64,000 nucleotides of DNA. Origin: Methylobacterium currus (GTDB lineage Bacteria; Pseudomonadota; Alphaproteobacteria; Rhizobiales; Beijerinckiaceae). The stretch covers positions 5,263,001-5,327,000 of the forward strand of contig NZ_CP028843.1 of NCBI RefSeq assembly GCF_003058325.1, read 5' to 3'. Below, in pieces: positions 55,215-64,000 of this stretch. Positions within the stretch are counted from its first letter, which is position 1. Every line of letters begins with the position of its first letter. The translations under genes and the position numbers were made by a program. Below the pieces are notes generated by a model. It saw nothing but the letters and a program-made list of their open reading frames with translations, had not been told where the DNA came from and made no database searches.

Positions 55215-56147
55215 ATGCTGACCCTGCGCCAGATCGAGGTCGCCCGCGCCGTGATGGTGACCGGGACCATCGCGGGCGCGGCCCGGCTCCTCAACGTCTC
55301 GGCGCCGGGCATCAGCCGGCTGATGAAGTACACCGAGGCCTCGCTCGGCATCCGCCTGTTCGACCGGCGGGCCGGGCGGCTGGTGCCCTCCGAGCAGGCG
55401 CGCCACGTCTTCGAGCAGATCAACGCCGTGTTCGACAAGGTCGAGGACCTGCGCTTCGTCCTGGAGCGCACGCAGGGCGGCGGGGGCCAGGAATTGCTGA
55501 TCGGCTCGGTGCCGTCGATCTCGCACGTGATGGTGCCGCGGGCGATCGAGCGGGTGCGCGCGGCCTATCCGCACCTCGTCATCGACATCAACATCCTCAA
55601 GCTCGAGGAGGCGATCGACTACCTGCTCCTCGGCAAGGGCGAGGTGGTGGCGATGAGCTACCGCTTAGACCACCCGGCGCTCACCTTCGAGCCGCTCGCC
55701 CGCGGCGGCCTGTTCTGCATCGTGCCGCTGGATCATCCGCTCGCCGCCCGGACCTCGATCTCGGCCGACGAGATCGTCCGCCATCCCCTGATCGGCATCG
55801 ATCCGAACGACCCCTACGGCCGGATCATGTCCGACATTTTTCGCGCGCGCGGCCTGTCCTACCGGATCACGATCCGGGCCCGGTTCGGCTCGACCGTGTG
55901 CTCGCTGGTGCGGGCGGGCCTCGGCATCGCGGTGATCGACCAGTTCACCATCGCGGACGACGCCTTCCCGGGCATCCGCGTGCTGCCGATCGAGGAGGGG
56001 CCGGTCTTCGAGACCTGGATCGCCATGAAGGCCGGGACCGCGCTCAGCATGTTCGCCGCGAGCTTCGTGCGGTTCCTGCGCCAGGAGATGGCGCGGCCGG
56101 GACAGGTCGCGCTTCCGGGCCATGCATCCCGGCAAACCGTAACATGA
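55215..56147 (+). CDS. LysR-family transcriptional regulator
   Basis: A 310-residue LysR, with the HTH MLTLRQIEVARAVMVTGTIAGAARLLNVSAPGISRLMKYTE and an effector domain (LLIGSVPSISHVMVPRAIERVR). It precedes aroE and a metabolite:proton symporter on the same strand, so it probably controls shikimate or quinate use. A 17-bp palindrome overlaps its stop codon. Confidence 0.88.
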   Translation: MLTLRQIEVARAVMVTGTIAGAARLLNVSAPGISRLMKYTEASLGIRLFDRRAGRLVPSEQARHVFEQINAVFDKVEDLRFVLERTQGGGGQELLIGSVPSISHVMVPRAIERVRAAYPHLVIDINILKLEEAIDYLLLGKGEVVAMSYRLDHPALTFEPLARGGLFCIVPLDHPLAARTSISADEIVRHPLIGIDPNDPYGRIMSDIFRARGLSYRITIRARFGSTVCSLVRAGLGIAVIDQFTIADDAFPGIRVLPIEEGPVFETWIAMKAGTALSMFAASFVRFLRQEMARPGQVALPGHASRQTVT

Positions 56148-56154
56148 TGTTACG
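56138..56154. promoter_or_regulatory. 17-bp palindrome, candidate operator before aroE
   Basis: CGTAACAT-G-ATGTTACG is a perfect dyad with 8-bp arms, at the end of the LysR gene and about 105 bases before the shikimate dehydrogenase start. Its symmetry in GC-rich DNA suggests a protein-binding site. Confidence 0.5.
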
Positions 56155-56259
56155 ATCGGCGCGCAACTTGGTACTCAGGTCGCGGGCGCGGTGGAGATAT
56201 TGTGCAGCCCAGGGGGAGCTCGCCACGGGCGAGCGCTGAAACGGAAGGGCCGTCGCACC

Positions 56260-57117
56260 ATGGCTCACGGACACGCCAGACCCATCCTGCTCGGGCTGAT
56301 CGGATCGCCGATCGCCCATTCCGCCTCGCCGGCGATGCACGAGGCGGCCGCCGCGGCGGTCGGCCTGCGGGCCCATTACCAGCTCATCGACGTGGCCGGG
56401 GCCGATGCCGCACGCTTGCGCGGCCTGCTGTCGTCCCTCGCGCCGATCGGCTTTTCGGGCGTCAACGTCACGTATCCCTACAAGGAATCGGTGCTGCCGC
56501 TCCTCGACGACCTGTCGCCGGGTGCGCGCGCCGTCGGCGCCGTCAACACGATCGTGGTCCGGGACGGGCGGCTGACCGGTCACAACACCGACATGACGGG
56601 CTTTGCCCGCGCCCTGCGGCAGGCCTTCGGGCCGAATCCCGAGGGCCCGGTGGCGCTGATCGGTGCCGGCGGCGTCGGCAAGGCGGTGGCGGTCGCGCTC
56701 GCGGGTTTCCCCGGCCTCGAGGTTCGCCTCGTCGATGCCGACCCGGCCAAGGCCGGGGCGGTGGCGGCCGCGCTCGAAGGGCATGCGCGGGTGCGCGTCT
56801 GCCCCCGGGTCGAGGAGGCGGTCGAGGGCGCGCGCGGCCTCGTCAACGGCACGCCGGTCGGCATGTTGCCGGATCGCGGCACGCCGGTGCCCCTCGCTCT
56901 GCTCCGCCCCGGGATGTGGGTGACGGATGCGGTCTATTCCCCGCTCTGGACCCCGCTCCTGACCGAGGCGGCCCGGATCGGCGCCCGCACCATGACGGGG
57001 CGCGAGCTCGCCATCCACCAGGCGCTCGACGCCTTCGCGCTCTTCACCGGGCGCGAGGCGCCGGCCTCCGCCATGGAGCGGGCCTTCGACCGCGCGGTGG
57101 CGCCGCTCGCCGCCTGA
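56260..57117 (+). CDS. aroE: Shikimate/quinate dehydrogenase
   Basis: A 285-residue enzyme that interconverts shikimate (or quinate) and the 3-dehydro form with NAD(P). The substrate motif is GSPIAHSASPAMHEAA; NVTYPYKE holds the catalytic Lys and HNTDMTGF the Asp; GAGGVGKAVA is the cofactor loop. Its place between a LysR and an MHS-type transporter suggests a catabolic copy rather than the biosynthetic one. Confidence 0.9.
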   Translation: MAHGHARPILLGLIGSPIAHSASPAMHEAAAAAVGLRAHYQLIDVAGADAARLRGLLSSLAPIGFSGVNVTYPYKESVLPLLDDLSPGARAVGAVNTIVVRDGRLTGHNTDMTGFARALRQAFGPNPEGPVALIGAGGVGKAVAVALAGFPGLEVRLVDADPAKAGAVAAALEGHARVRVCPRVEEAVEGARGLVNGTPVGMLPDRGTPVPLALLRPGMWVTDAVYSPLWTPLLTEAARIGARTMTGRELAIHQALDAFALFTGREAPASAMERAFDRAVAPLAA

Positions 57118-57180
57118 CACCCGCGCACAGGATTCCGCGCGCAGGCTCGGCCGCCCTTGCTTTTCGGGGACGGATATGGA

Positions 57181-57192
57181 ATTGCGCGCAAT
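57181..57192. promoter_or_regulatory. 12-bp palindrome upstream of the transporter
   Basis: ATTGCGCGCAAT is a perfect palindrome in the relatively AT-rich gap between aroE and the MFS gene. A regulatory role is possible but unproven. Confidence 0.3.
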
Positions 57193-57317
57193 GAATTTCG
57201 ATTGATCTTTACTGTACGCCATTCATCTCGTTACCCTCGAAGAAAACCCAAGCTGACCCAATGCCGCCCAGATTCCGAAGGCGGCACAGATCCTGTCAAA
57301 CGGCGGAGGAACACCCG

Positions 57318-58700
57318 ATGAGTGCGGTACCAAGCGACCACGTCCACGATCGACAGCAATCGAAGAAGGCCGCTGCGAGCGGCTGGATCGGCTCGGCGCT
57401 GGAATATTACGACTTCTTCATCTACGCGACGGCAGCCTCGCTGATCTTCCCGCAGCTGTTCTTCCCGTCCAACAACCCGACCGTGGCGATCGTGGCCTCG
57501 CTCGCCACCTACGGCGTCGGCTATGTCAGCCGGCCGATCGGCGCCTTCGTGCTCGGCCACTGGGGCGACACCCACGGCCGCAAGCACGTGCTCATCGTGT
57601 GCATGTTCCTGATGGGCTTCTCGACCATCGCGGTCGGCCTGCTCCCCACCTACAGCCAGGTCGGCATCCTCGCCCCGATCCTGCTCGTCATCCTGCGCCT
57701 GATCCAGGGCTTCGCCGTCGCCGGTGAGATCTCGGGCGCAAGCTCGATGACGATGGAGCACGCGCCCTTCGGCCGCCGCGGCTTCTTCGCCAGCTTCACC
57801 CTGCAGGGCGTCCAGGCCGGCCAGATCCTGGCGGCCGCGGTCTTCCTGCCGCTCGCCCACTACATGCCGACGGAGGCGTTCAACTCCTGGGGCTGGCGCA
57901 TCCCGTTCCTCCTGAGCTTCCTCGTCATCATCGCCGGCTACATCATCCGCCGCGAGGTCGAGGAGACCCCGGCCTTCGCCGAGGAGGAGAAGCAGGGCGA
58001 GGTCGCCCGCGCCCCGATCGTCGAGGCCTTCGCCACCTCCTGGCCCGACATGCTGCGGGTGGTGTGCATGGCGCTGATGAACGTGATCCCGGTGGTCACC
58101 ACCATCTTCGGCGCGGCCTATGCGGTGCAGGCGGCCTACGGCGTCGGCTTCCACAAGGACGTCTATCTGTGGATCCCGGTGCTGGGGAACATCCTGGCGG
58201 TGTTGGTGATCCCGTATGTCGGCAACCTGTCGGACAAGATCGGCCGGCGCCCGCCGATCATCGTCGGGGCGATCGGGTCCGGCCTCCTGTCCTTCGGCTA
58301 CCTCTACGCGATCAGCATCGCCAACGTGCCGCTGGCGATCGTGATGTCGCTCCTGATGTGGGGCGTGGTCTACCAGGGCTACAACGCGGTCTTCCCGAGC
58401 TTCTACCCCGAGCTGTTTCCGACCCGCACCCGCGTCTCCGCGATGGCGATCTCGCAGAATGTCGGCACCGCCGTGACCGCGATGCTGCCGGCCCTGTTCG
58501 CCACCGTGGCGCCTCCCGGCGCGACCAACATCCCGCTCACCATCGGCGCCATCACGTTAGGCATCACCGCGGTGGCTGCGATCGCGGCCTATACCGCCCG
58601 CGAGACCTACCGCATCCCGATGAAGGAGCTGGGCCAGCCCCGCGCGGTGCCGCTGCCGAAATCGGACTACGAGCGGCTGCGCAACGAGGCGATGGCCTGA
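57318..58700 (+). CDS. MFS transporter, metabolite:H+ symporter family (ShiA-like)
   Basis: A 460-residue transporter with about twelve helices. ATG 57318 starts MSAVPSDHVHD, with a GGAGGA upstream. SGWIGSALEYYDFFIYATAASLIFP and FVLGHWGDTHGRKHVLI are hallmarks of the MHS branch, which includes shikimate, alpha-ketoglutarate and proline/betaine symporters. Given aroE next to it, shikimate or quinate is a plausible substrate. Confidence 0.88.
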   Translation: MSAVPSDHVHDRQQSKKAAASGWIGSALEYYDFFIYATAASLIFPQLFFPSNNPTVAIVASLATYGVGYVSRPIGAFVLGHWGDTHGRKHVLIVCMFLMGFSTIAVGLLPTYSQVGILAPILLVILRLIQGFAVAGEISGASSMTMEHAPFGRRGFFASFTLQGVQAGQILAAAVFLPLAHYMPTEAFNSWGWRIPFLLSFLVIIAGYIIRREVEETPAFAEEEKQGEVARAPIVEAFATSWPDMLRVVCMALMNVIPVVTTIFGAAYAVQAAYGVGFHKDVYLWIPVLGNILAVLVIPYVGNLSDKIGRRPPIIVGAIGSGLLSFGYLYAISIANVPLAIVMSLLMWGVVYQGYNAVFPSFYPELFPTRTRVSAMAISQNVGTAVTAMLPALFATVAPPGATNIPLTIGAITLGITAVAAIAAYTARETYRIPMKELGQPRAVPLPKSDYERLRNEAMA

Positions 58701-58709
58701 GGAGGACGA

Positions 58710-58734
58710 CCGGCCCGGGCGCGCCCCGGGCCGG
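58710..58734 (+). terminator. GC-rich hairpin after the transporter
   Basis: CCGGCCCGGG (58710-58719) pairs with CCCGGGCCGG (58725-58734) around a five-base loop, ten bases after the stop. No T-tract follows. Confidence 0.6.
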
Positions 58735-58799
58735 CTGGGCACGGAGAGCTGCGGGCCGGGCGCGGAAGGCGTCCGGCCCGTTCCGTTCAGGAGGCGGCC

Positions 58800-59696
58800 T
58801 CAGCTCACCGGATCGAGCGGCCGTCCCGTCGCCGACACCACCCGGTCGCGCCCGGCCGCCTTGGCGGCGTAGAGCGCATCGTCGGCGCGGGCGAGCAGGG
58901 TCTCGAGGGTGTCGCCCTCGGCCCAGGCGGCCAGCCCGAGGCTGCAGGTGACCGGGATCGGGCCGTGGCGGCCCGCCACCTGGAGGCGGGCGCAGCCCTG
59001 TCGGATCGATTCCGCCGCCCTGCCGGCGCTGCCGAGGCCGTGGCCGGGCATCAGCACGGCGAATTCCTCACCGCCGATCCGGCCGGCGATCGGCCCGGAC
59101 TCCTTCAGCAGGTCGGCGACGGCGCGGATCACCCGGTCGCCGCCGTCATGGCCGTGCCGGTCGTTGATCGCCTTGAAGCGGTCGATGTCGATCATCAGCG
59201 CAGTGAGCCGGTCGTCGGGCGCGAGCGCCGCGAGGCAGGCCCGCGCCCGCCGCGTGAAGCCGCCGCGGCTGAGGAGCTGGGTCAGCGCATCGGTGTCGGC
59301 CTCGCGGATCAGCTGGCGCTGCAGGGTCAGGGCGCGCTCGACCGCCCGCAGGCGGGCCCGCAGCTCGAGCGCCTCCGGGGGCGTCACGATGACGTCGTCG
59401 GCGCCGCTGTCGAGCACCTCGCCGAGGCGCCGTCCGGACCGGTCCGCCGACATCGCGATCACCGCGAGCGGCCGCGTCGTGCCGGCGAGGGTGCGCAAGC
59501 ACCAGCAGAGCTCCAGGCCGCAGGCCGGCGGGACGTCGAGGCTGGTGACGACGCAGGCCACATCCTCGTTCGCCGCGACATGGGCGAGCGCCTGCTCGGA
59601 ATCGGAGAACGCATCGACCCGATGCCCGCCCGCCTCGATGAGGCGGGCAACGGTGTTGCGGAGGATCGAGCCGGGCTCGACGAGGACGACGCGCAT
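58800..59696 (-). CDS. Receiver-GGDEF protein, probable diguanylate cyclase
   Basis: A 298-residue protein from ATG 59696; the longer frame to 60008 is not conserved. The N-terminal receiver domain begins MRVVLVEPGSILRNTVARL, with a possible phospho-acceptor in TSLDVPPACG. The GGDEF domain has DTDALTQLLSRGGF, MIDIDRFKAINDRHGHDGGD and an intact RIGGEEFAVLMPG active site. The inhibitory RxxD site normally just before it is absent (KESG), so product feedback may be lost. Confidence 0.85.
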   Translation of the reverse strand: MRVVLVEPGSILRNTVARLIEAGGHRVDAFSDSEQALAHVAANEDVACVVTSLDVPPACGLELCWCLRTLAGTTRPLAVIAMSADRSGRRLGEVLDSGADDVIVTPPEALELRARLRAVERALTLQRQLIREADTDALTQLLSRGGFTRRARACLAALAPDDRLTALMIDIDRFKAINDRHGHDGGDRVIRAVADLLKESGPIAGRIGGEEFAVLMPGHGLGSAGRAAESIRQGCARLQVAGRHGPIPVTCSLGLAAWAEGDTLETLLARADDALYAAKAAGRDRVVSATGRPLDPVS

Positions 59697-60016
59697 CGGA
59701 CCTTGCGGGGAACCCGGCCGTGCTCGCGCCCGGCCGACGAGGACATCTCGGCGCCCGGACGTAGGGCAGAGGCGATAAAAGGTGGTTAAAGACCCGCCTG
59801 GACCTTGGCACCTCCCAGGGTCACTGGAATTGTTCGAAATTGATCGTTTTGGCTGTCCTCGAAGCTTGCCCGCGATAGACCAGGAAGCGATCCTGCGCCG
59901 GCTCACCTTCCGGGCGCCCGGCGCGGCGGCCGGGCGGCGCCGCGCGCCCGCGATGCTGGATTTCGCCGGCCAGATAGGGCATCGGGCAATGCATCCCCTT
60001 CGAGACACGGGCGCCC
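59697..60016. other. Intergenic region, GGDEF gene / maf
   Basis: This 320-base divergent gap has no supported gene. A slightly AT-richer stretch at 59820-59860 may hold promoter elements. Confidence 0.45.
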
Positions 60017-60664
60017 ATGACCGAGACCTCCCCGATCCCGCAGGCCGCGCGCCCGAAGCTCGTCCTCGCCTCGGCCTCGCCGCGGCGCCTCGCCCTGCTG
60101 CAGCAGGCGGGGCTGGAACCGGACGCCCTGCTGCCGGCCGACCTCGACGAGGCGCCGCTGAAATCCGAGAAGCCCCGCGACCTGGTGCGCCGGCTGGCCC
60201 GGGCCAAGCTGGACGTGGCGGCGGCGGCGGCGCGCGGCACCGAGGAGCTGCGCCAGGGCTACGTGGTGGCGGCCGACACCGTGGTGGCGGTGGGCCGGCG
60301 CATCCTGCCGAAGGCCGAGGTGACCGACGAGGCGGCGGCCTGCCTGCGGCTGCTCTCCGGCCGGGCCCACCGGGTCTACACGGCGGTCTGCGTCGTCGGC
60401 CCGAAGGACCGGCCGCGGGAGCGCCTGGTCGAGACCCGGGTGCGGTTCAAGCGCCTCTCGGCCCGGGAGATCGACGCGTATCTCGCCAGCGGCGAGTGGC
60501 GCGGCAAGGCCGGGGGCTACGCGATCCAGGGGCTCGCCGGCTCCTTCGTGGTCAAGCTCGTCGGCTCCTACAGCGCCGTGGTCGGCCTGCCGCTCTACGA
60601 GACGGTCGGGCTGCTCGAGGGCGAGGGTTTCCCGGTCCGCGGCGCCTGGCGCGACGCGACCTGA
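60017..60664 (+). CDS. maf: Maf-family nucleotide pyrophosphatase
   Basis: A 215-residue house-cleaning pyrophosphatase that removes non-canonical or dTTP/UTP-type nucleotides. It shows [18 protein letters not shown] (substrate loop), [31 protein letters not shown] (catalytic Asp), and [12 protein letters not shown] near residue 170. It is followed by yacG on the same strand. Confidence 0.92.
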   Translation: MTETSPIPQAARPKLVLASASPRRLALLQQAGLEPDALLPADLDEAPLKSEKPRDLVRRLARAKLDVAAAAARGTEELRQGYVVAADTVVAVGRRILPKAEVTDEAAACLRLLSGRAHRVYTAVCVVGPKDRPRERLVETRVRFKRLSAREIDAYLASGEWRGKAGGYAIQGLAGSFVVKLVGSYSAVVGLPLYETVGLLEGEGFPVRGAWRDAT

Positions 60665-60683
60665 CAGCGAACAGGAGGCGCGG

Positions 60684-60878
60684 TTGACGACGCGCGACGA
60701 CGATACCCCGGCGCCGGCCTGCCCGATCTGCGGCAAGCCGGCAGTGCCGGACTTCAAGCCGTTCTGCTCCAAGCGCTGTGCCGACGTGGATCTGCAGCGC
60801 TGGTTCAGCGGACGCTACGCCATCCCCGGCCGCGAGGAGGACGCTCTGGGCGACGATGACGGCTCGCGGGAGGAGTGA
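60684..60878 (+). CDS. yacG: DNA gyrase inhibitor YacG
   Basis: A 64-residue zinc protein from TTG 60684 behind AGGAGG. CPICGKP and CSKRCADVDLQRWFSGRYAIPG supply the four Cys ligands and the family core, with an acidic tail. YacG binds GyrB and inhibits gyrase in E. coli. The maf-yacG order is usual in alphaproteobacteria. Confidence 0.93.
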   Translation: MTTRDDDTPAPACPICGKPAVPDFKPFCSKRCADVDLQRWFSGRYAIPGREEDALGDDDGSREE

Positions 60879-60964
60879 GGGATACTGAGGGAGAGCAGGG
60901 AACGGCCCGCGGCGTCCTCAGTTGACCGCGGCCTGACCCACCGCCAGCCGAAGGGCCGTCCCTC

Positions 60965-61849
60965 ATGTCGTCCGATTTCCCGAACCCCCTCACCAAGCAT
61001 CCCCGTCCGCCCTTCGAGAGCCCGCCGCAGGGCTTTCCCGGCCTGACCGGCCGGATGAAGCCGGAGCCCGACCATGGCGAGGCGAGCTACAAGGGCTCGG
61101 GCAAGCTCACCGGCCGGGCGGCGCTGATCACCGGGGGCGATTCCGGCATCGGCCGGGCGGTCGCCATCGCGTATGCCCGCGAGGGCGCCGACGTGGCGAT
61201 CTCCTACCTTCCTTCCGAGCAGGGCGATGCCGAGGCCGTCGCGCAATGGGTCGAGAAGGCCGGGCGCCGTGCCCTGCTGCTGCCGGGCGACCTCAAGGAG
61301 CGGTCCTACGGCCGCGAGATCGTCGCCCGTACCGTCGAGACCTTCGGCCGCCTCGACGTGGTGGTGAATAACGGCGCTTTCCAGCAGCCGAACCAGGGCC
61401 TCGACGCGATCGACGACCAGGTGTTCGAGGACCACTTCCGCACCAACGTGTTCGGGTCGTTCTACGTCACCAAGGCGGCGATGGCGCACCTGAAGCCCGG
61501 CGCCTCGGTGATCTTCACCTCCTCCGTGAATTCCAAGCACCCGATGCCGTCGCTCCTGGCCTACAGCGCCACCAAGGGGGCGCTCAGCAACCTGGTGCTG
61601 AGCTTGGCGCAGCTCCTGGCCGAGAAGGGCGTGCGGGTGAACGGCGTGCTGCCGGGCCCGATCTGGACCCCGTTCATCCCGTCGGGGATGGAGCAGGACT
61701 CCGTCAAGTCGTTCGGCAGCCAGGTCCCGTTCGGCCGCCCGGGCCAGCCGGCGGAGCTGGCCTCGGCCTATGTCATGCTGGCCTCGGACGAGAGCAGCTA
61801 CACGTCGGGGGCGCTGGTGACGGTGGCGGGGGCGATGCCGGTGCTGTGA
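60965..61849 (+). CDS. SDR-family oxidoreductase with N-terminal extension (YghA/GSP39-like)
   Basis: A 294-residue short-chain dehydrogenase. A 45-residue extension (HPRPPFESPPQGFPGLTGRMKPEPDHGE) precedes the core. The cofactor loop is ITGGDSGIGRAVA, NNGAF replaces the usual NNAG, and TSSVNSK with AYSATKGA gives the Ser-Tyr-Lys set. Such proteins are stress-related aldehyde/sugar dehydrogenases; the substrate is unknown. Confidence 0.87.
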   Translation: MSSDFPNPLTKHPRPPFESPPQGFPGLTGRMKPEPDHGEASYKGSGKLTGRAALITGGDSGIGRAVAIAYAREGADVAISYLPSEQGDAEAVAQWVEKAGRRALLLPGDLKERSYGREIVARTVETFGRLDVVVNNGAFQQPNQGLDAIDDQVFEDHFRTNVFGSFYVTKAAMAHLKPGASVIFTSSVNSKHPMPSLLAYSATKGALSNLVLSLAQLLAEKGVRVNGVLPGPIWTPFIPSGMEQDSVKSFGSQVPFGRPGQPAELASAYVMLASDESSYTSGALVTVAGAMPVL

Positions 61850-61880
61850 GCGCGGCAGTGTGCCGAAACCTGCACCTTAT

Positions 61881-62034
61881 CCCACCCACACCCTCATCCT
61901 GAGGGGCTGGGCGATCGACGATCGCACAGCCTCGAGGGAGGGCCCCTGGGATCGCTGAGAGTTCCGGAGCCCTCCTCCGAGGCCCACTGTGCGATCGCCG
62001 ATCGCCAGCACCTCAGGACGAGGCCGAGGGTGGG
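61881..62034. repeat. Large imperfect inverted repeat (CTCATCCTGAGG type)
   Basis: Left arm about 61881-61943 (with CTCATCCTGAGG, GGCGATCG, GATCGCACAG, CCTCGAGG, AGGGC) pairs with right arm about 61968-62034, which reads the same blocks in reverse complement. The centre is about 24 bases. The element could fold into a long cruciform. Similar CTCATCCTGAGG elements are common between genes in Methylobacterium and relatives. Confidence 0.75.
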
Positions 62035-62079
62035 AGACGATGAGGCGCGATGCGTGATGCGTCGCGCCAGCGGAATCCC

Positions 62080-62295
62080 TCACCGCCCGCAGGCCGGCGC
62101 CGCATAACCCGCATAGACCACCCGCACCGACCGGCAGGCGGGCGCCGGCGCCTCGGCGGCGACAGGCGTGGCGGCCTCGGCGACGGCGGAAGCCGGCTCG
62201 GCTTTCGCGGCGTCCGAGCCCGCCCGCACCACCAGCGGGGTCGCGACCAGGGACAGGAGCGCGGCAGCGGCGACCAAGGTCAGGCGGTGGGTCAC
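62080..62295 (-). CDS. Small secreted Ala-rich protein, hypothetical
   Basis: A 71-residue protein from GTG 62295 with GGGAG upstream. The signal peptide ([25 protein letters not shown]) is followed by an Ala/Pro/Glu linker and a short conserved-looking tail, [18 protein letters not shown], with two Cys. No family recognised. Confidence 0.65.
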   Translation of the reverse strand: MTHRLTLVAAAALLSLVATPLVVRAGSDAAKAEPASAVAEAATPVAAEAPAPACRSVRVVYAGYAAPACGR

Positions 62296-62485
62296 GGACA
62301 GTCTCCCTCAAGTCTTGCGCCCCGGCGGGCGTCGCGATGCTCTGATCTGTACTGTCAACGAGCTTGACCGTTTTTCGGTTCCGGCCCCGCTTGGCGTTCG
62401 TGCGGGGGCGCACCCGCGCTTGACTCGGGCGCCGCCCGTTCCCAAGGGTCGCGGCGAGATCCGCCCGAGCCGCAAGCTTCAGACC

Positions 62486-63460
62486 ATGACCGCCACCGAC
62501 GCCGACCTCCAGCCGACCCGCTCGTTCCAGGGGCTGATCCTGACGCTCCAGCGGTTCTGGGCCGCGCAGGGCTGCGTGATCCTGCAGCCCTACGACATGG
62601 AGGTCGGGGCGGGCACGTTCCATCCGGCCACCACCCTGCGGGCGCTCGGCCCGAAGCCCTGGAAGGCGGCCTATGTCCAGCCCTCGCGCCGGCCGAAGGA
62701 CGGGCGCTACGGCGAGAATCCGAACCGGCTGCAGCACTATTACCAGTTCCAGGTGATCCTGAAGCCGAACCCGCCGAACCTTCAGGATCTCTATCTCGAT
62801 TCGCTCAAGGCGATCGGGGTCGATCTCGGCCTGCACGACATCCGCTTCGTCGAGGACGACTGGGAGAGCCCGACCCTCGGCGCCTGGGGCCTCGGCTGGG
62901 AATGCTGGTGCGACGGGATGGAGGTGAGCCAGTTCACCTACTTCCAGCAAGTCGCCGGCTTCGAATGCGCCCCGGTCGCGGGCGAGCTGACCTACGGGCT
63001 CGAGCGCCTGGCGATGTACGTCCAGGGCGTCGAGAACGTCTACGACCTCAACTTCAACGGCCGCGAGGGCGACGAGAAGGTCACCTACGGCGACGTGTTC
63101 CTGCAGGCCGAGCAGGAATATTCGCGCCACAACTTCGAGGCCGCCGACACCGAGATGCTCTTCCGGCAGTTCCGCGACGCCGAGGCCGCCTGCCGCGCCT
63201 ATCTCCAGGCCGGCGAGCCCGGGCCGGTCGGCGAGGGCGACCGACGTGGCGACGATGCGCGCCACCGCATGGCGCAGCCGGCCTACGACCAGTGCATCAA
63301 GGCCAGTCACGTCTTCAACCTGCTCGACGCGCGCGGGGTGATCTCGGTGACCGAGCGCCAGAGCTACATCCTGCGGGTGCGCGAGCTCGCCAAGGCCTGC
63401 GGCGAGGCCTGGCGGCGCACCGATGCGGGCGGCCTTGCGGCTGAGCCGCCGGCCGCCTGA
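62486..63460 (+). CDS. glyQ: Glycyl-tRNA synthetase alpha subunit
   Basis: A 324-residue catalytic subunit that activates glycine and charges tRNA-Gly with GlyS. ATG 62486 begins [30 protein letters not shown]. Class II motifs include [48 protein letters not shown] motif 2 and [18 protein letters not shown]. The C-terminal part has a short Gly/Arg/Asp insertion ([15 protein letters not shown]). Confidence 0.96.
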   Translation: MTATDADLQPTRSFQGLILTLQRFWAAQGCVILQPYDMEVGAGTFHPATTLRALGPKPWKAAYVQPSRRPKDGRYGENPNRLQHYYQFQVILKPNPPNLQDLYLDSLKAIGVDLGLHDIRFVEDDWESPTLGAWGLGWECWCDGMEVSQFTYFQQVAGFECAPVAGELTYGLERLAMYVQGVENVYDLNFNGREGDEKVTYGDVFLQAEQEYSRHNFEAADTEMLFRQFRDAEAACRAYLQAGEPGPVGEGDRRGDDARHRMAQPAYDQCIKASHVFNLLDARGVISVTERQSYILRVRELAKACGEAWRRTDAGGLAAEPPAA

Positions 63461-63558
63461 CATCCGCGCCGCCCGGCACGAAACACCCCGCCACGCCCTT
63501 CCTCGATCATCCCTTCTCGATTCCTGGCCCTCCCGACGGAGAGCCTTGAGGCCGCCCG

Positions 63559-64000
63559 ATGCCCGACCTGCTGCTCGAACTCTTCTCCGAGGAAATCCCC
63601 GCCCGCATGCAGCGGCGCGCGGCCGAGGACCTGCGCAAGCTCGTCACCGACGCGCTGGTGGAGCGCGGCTTCCTGTACGAGGGCGCCAAGGCCTTCGCGA
63701 CGCCCCGCCGCCTCGCCCTCCACGTCGCCGGCCTGCCGCCCCGCGGCCAGGACGTGCGCGAGGAGCGCAAAGGCCCGCGCGTCGGCGCCCCCGAGGGCGC
63801 GGTGCAGGGCTTCTTGAAGAGCGCGGGGCTGGCGAGCGTCGACGAGGCGAAGATCGTCGCCGACCCGAAGAAGGGCGAGTTCTACGTCGCGGTGATCGAG
63901 CGGCCGGGCCGCGAGACGATCGAGGTGCTGGCCGAGATCCTGCCGGCGATCGTCAAGAGCTTCCCCTGGCCGAAATCGATGCGCTGGGGCGCCGCCTCGC
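63559..64000 (+). CDS. glyS: Glycyl-tRNA synthetase beta subunit, N-terminal part
   Basis: Starts at ATG 63559 and continues past the right edge; 147 residues are visible. [40 protein letters not shown] and [11 protein letters not shown] are typical of GlyS. It lies 98 bases after glyQ and is presumably co-transcribed. Confidence 0.95.
   Translation, partial: MPDLLLELFSEEIPARMQRRAAEDLRKLVTDALVERGFLYEGAKAFATPRRLALHVAGLPPRGQDVREERKGPRVGAPEGAVQGFLKSAGLASVDEAKIVADPKKGEFYVAVIERPGRETIEVLAEILPAIVKSFPWPKSMRWGAAS

Overview
This is a GC-rich alphaproteobacterial chromosome segment, most likely Methylobacterium or a close relative in the Rhizobiales. That reading rests on the base composition, succinoglycan-type exopolysaccharide genes, the Maf-YacG pair, separate glyQ and glyS genes, and CTCATCCTGAGG-type inverted repeats. 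The organism assignment is an inference. No rRNA, tRNA or CRISPR array was seen.

Region 1 (1-14033) is an aromatic-acid catabolic locus. A flavin monooxygenase of the salicylyl-CoA/anthraniloyl-CoA type (cut by the left edge) is divergent from a complete branched-chain-type ABC importer (livK-H-M-G-F), followed by a cupin and a second flavin monooxygenase. A second operon encodes an SDR, a MarR regulator in one uninterrupted frame with an enoyl-CoA hydratase, an acyl-CoA dehydrogenase, a benzoate/2-aminobenzoate-CoA ligase, a RidA protein and an arylformamidase-like hydrolase. Together they fit uptake, CoA activation, dearomatising oxygenation, enamine hydrolysis and beta-oxidation of an aromatic acid, most likely anthranilate. 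Three copies of an 18-bp motif lie in the two promoter regions and may be the MarR operators.

Region 2 (14150-23637) holds general genes: methionine aminopeptidase, a bestrophin-like channel, a YceI-cytochrome b561-YceI operon with a divergent LysR, a hydrolase, a PfkB sugar kinase with a truncated xylulokinase start behind it, an MFS transporter and a FrnE-type DsbA protein.

Region 3 (23700-46500) is an accessory block. It carries an exopolysaccharide cluster: a GH16 glycanase, an OPX export protein, an ExoA-like glycosyltransferase, an ExoV-like pyruvyltransferase, ExoP, a two-domain glycosyltransferase and an ExoQ-like polymerase. AT-rich islands, transposase remnants and an intact IS1-family element are mixed in. 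The IS1 copy lies between the start of a type I secretion ATPase and the C-terminal end of its probable RTX-like substrate, with no target duplication, which looks like a deletion scar. An orphan ParB-like gene sits among IS5-like and IS21-like remnants.

Region 4 (46541-64000) returns to GC-rich chromosome: small hypothetical genes, a spermidine-synthase-like methyltransferase-fold protein, an AraC regulator, a DHH phosphoesterase, a LysR with a small secreted protein, an HD-GYP protein, a GT4 glycosyltransferase, a LysR-aroE-MFS shikimate-type cluster, a receiver-GGDEF protein, Maf, YacG, an SDR, and glyQ followed by the start of glyS. Two families of hairpin-bearing dispersed repeats and one large inverted repeat occur between genes.
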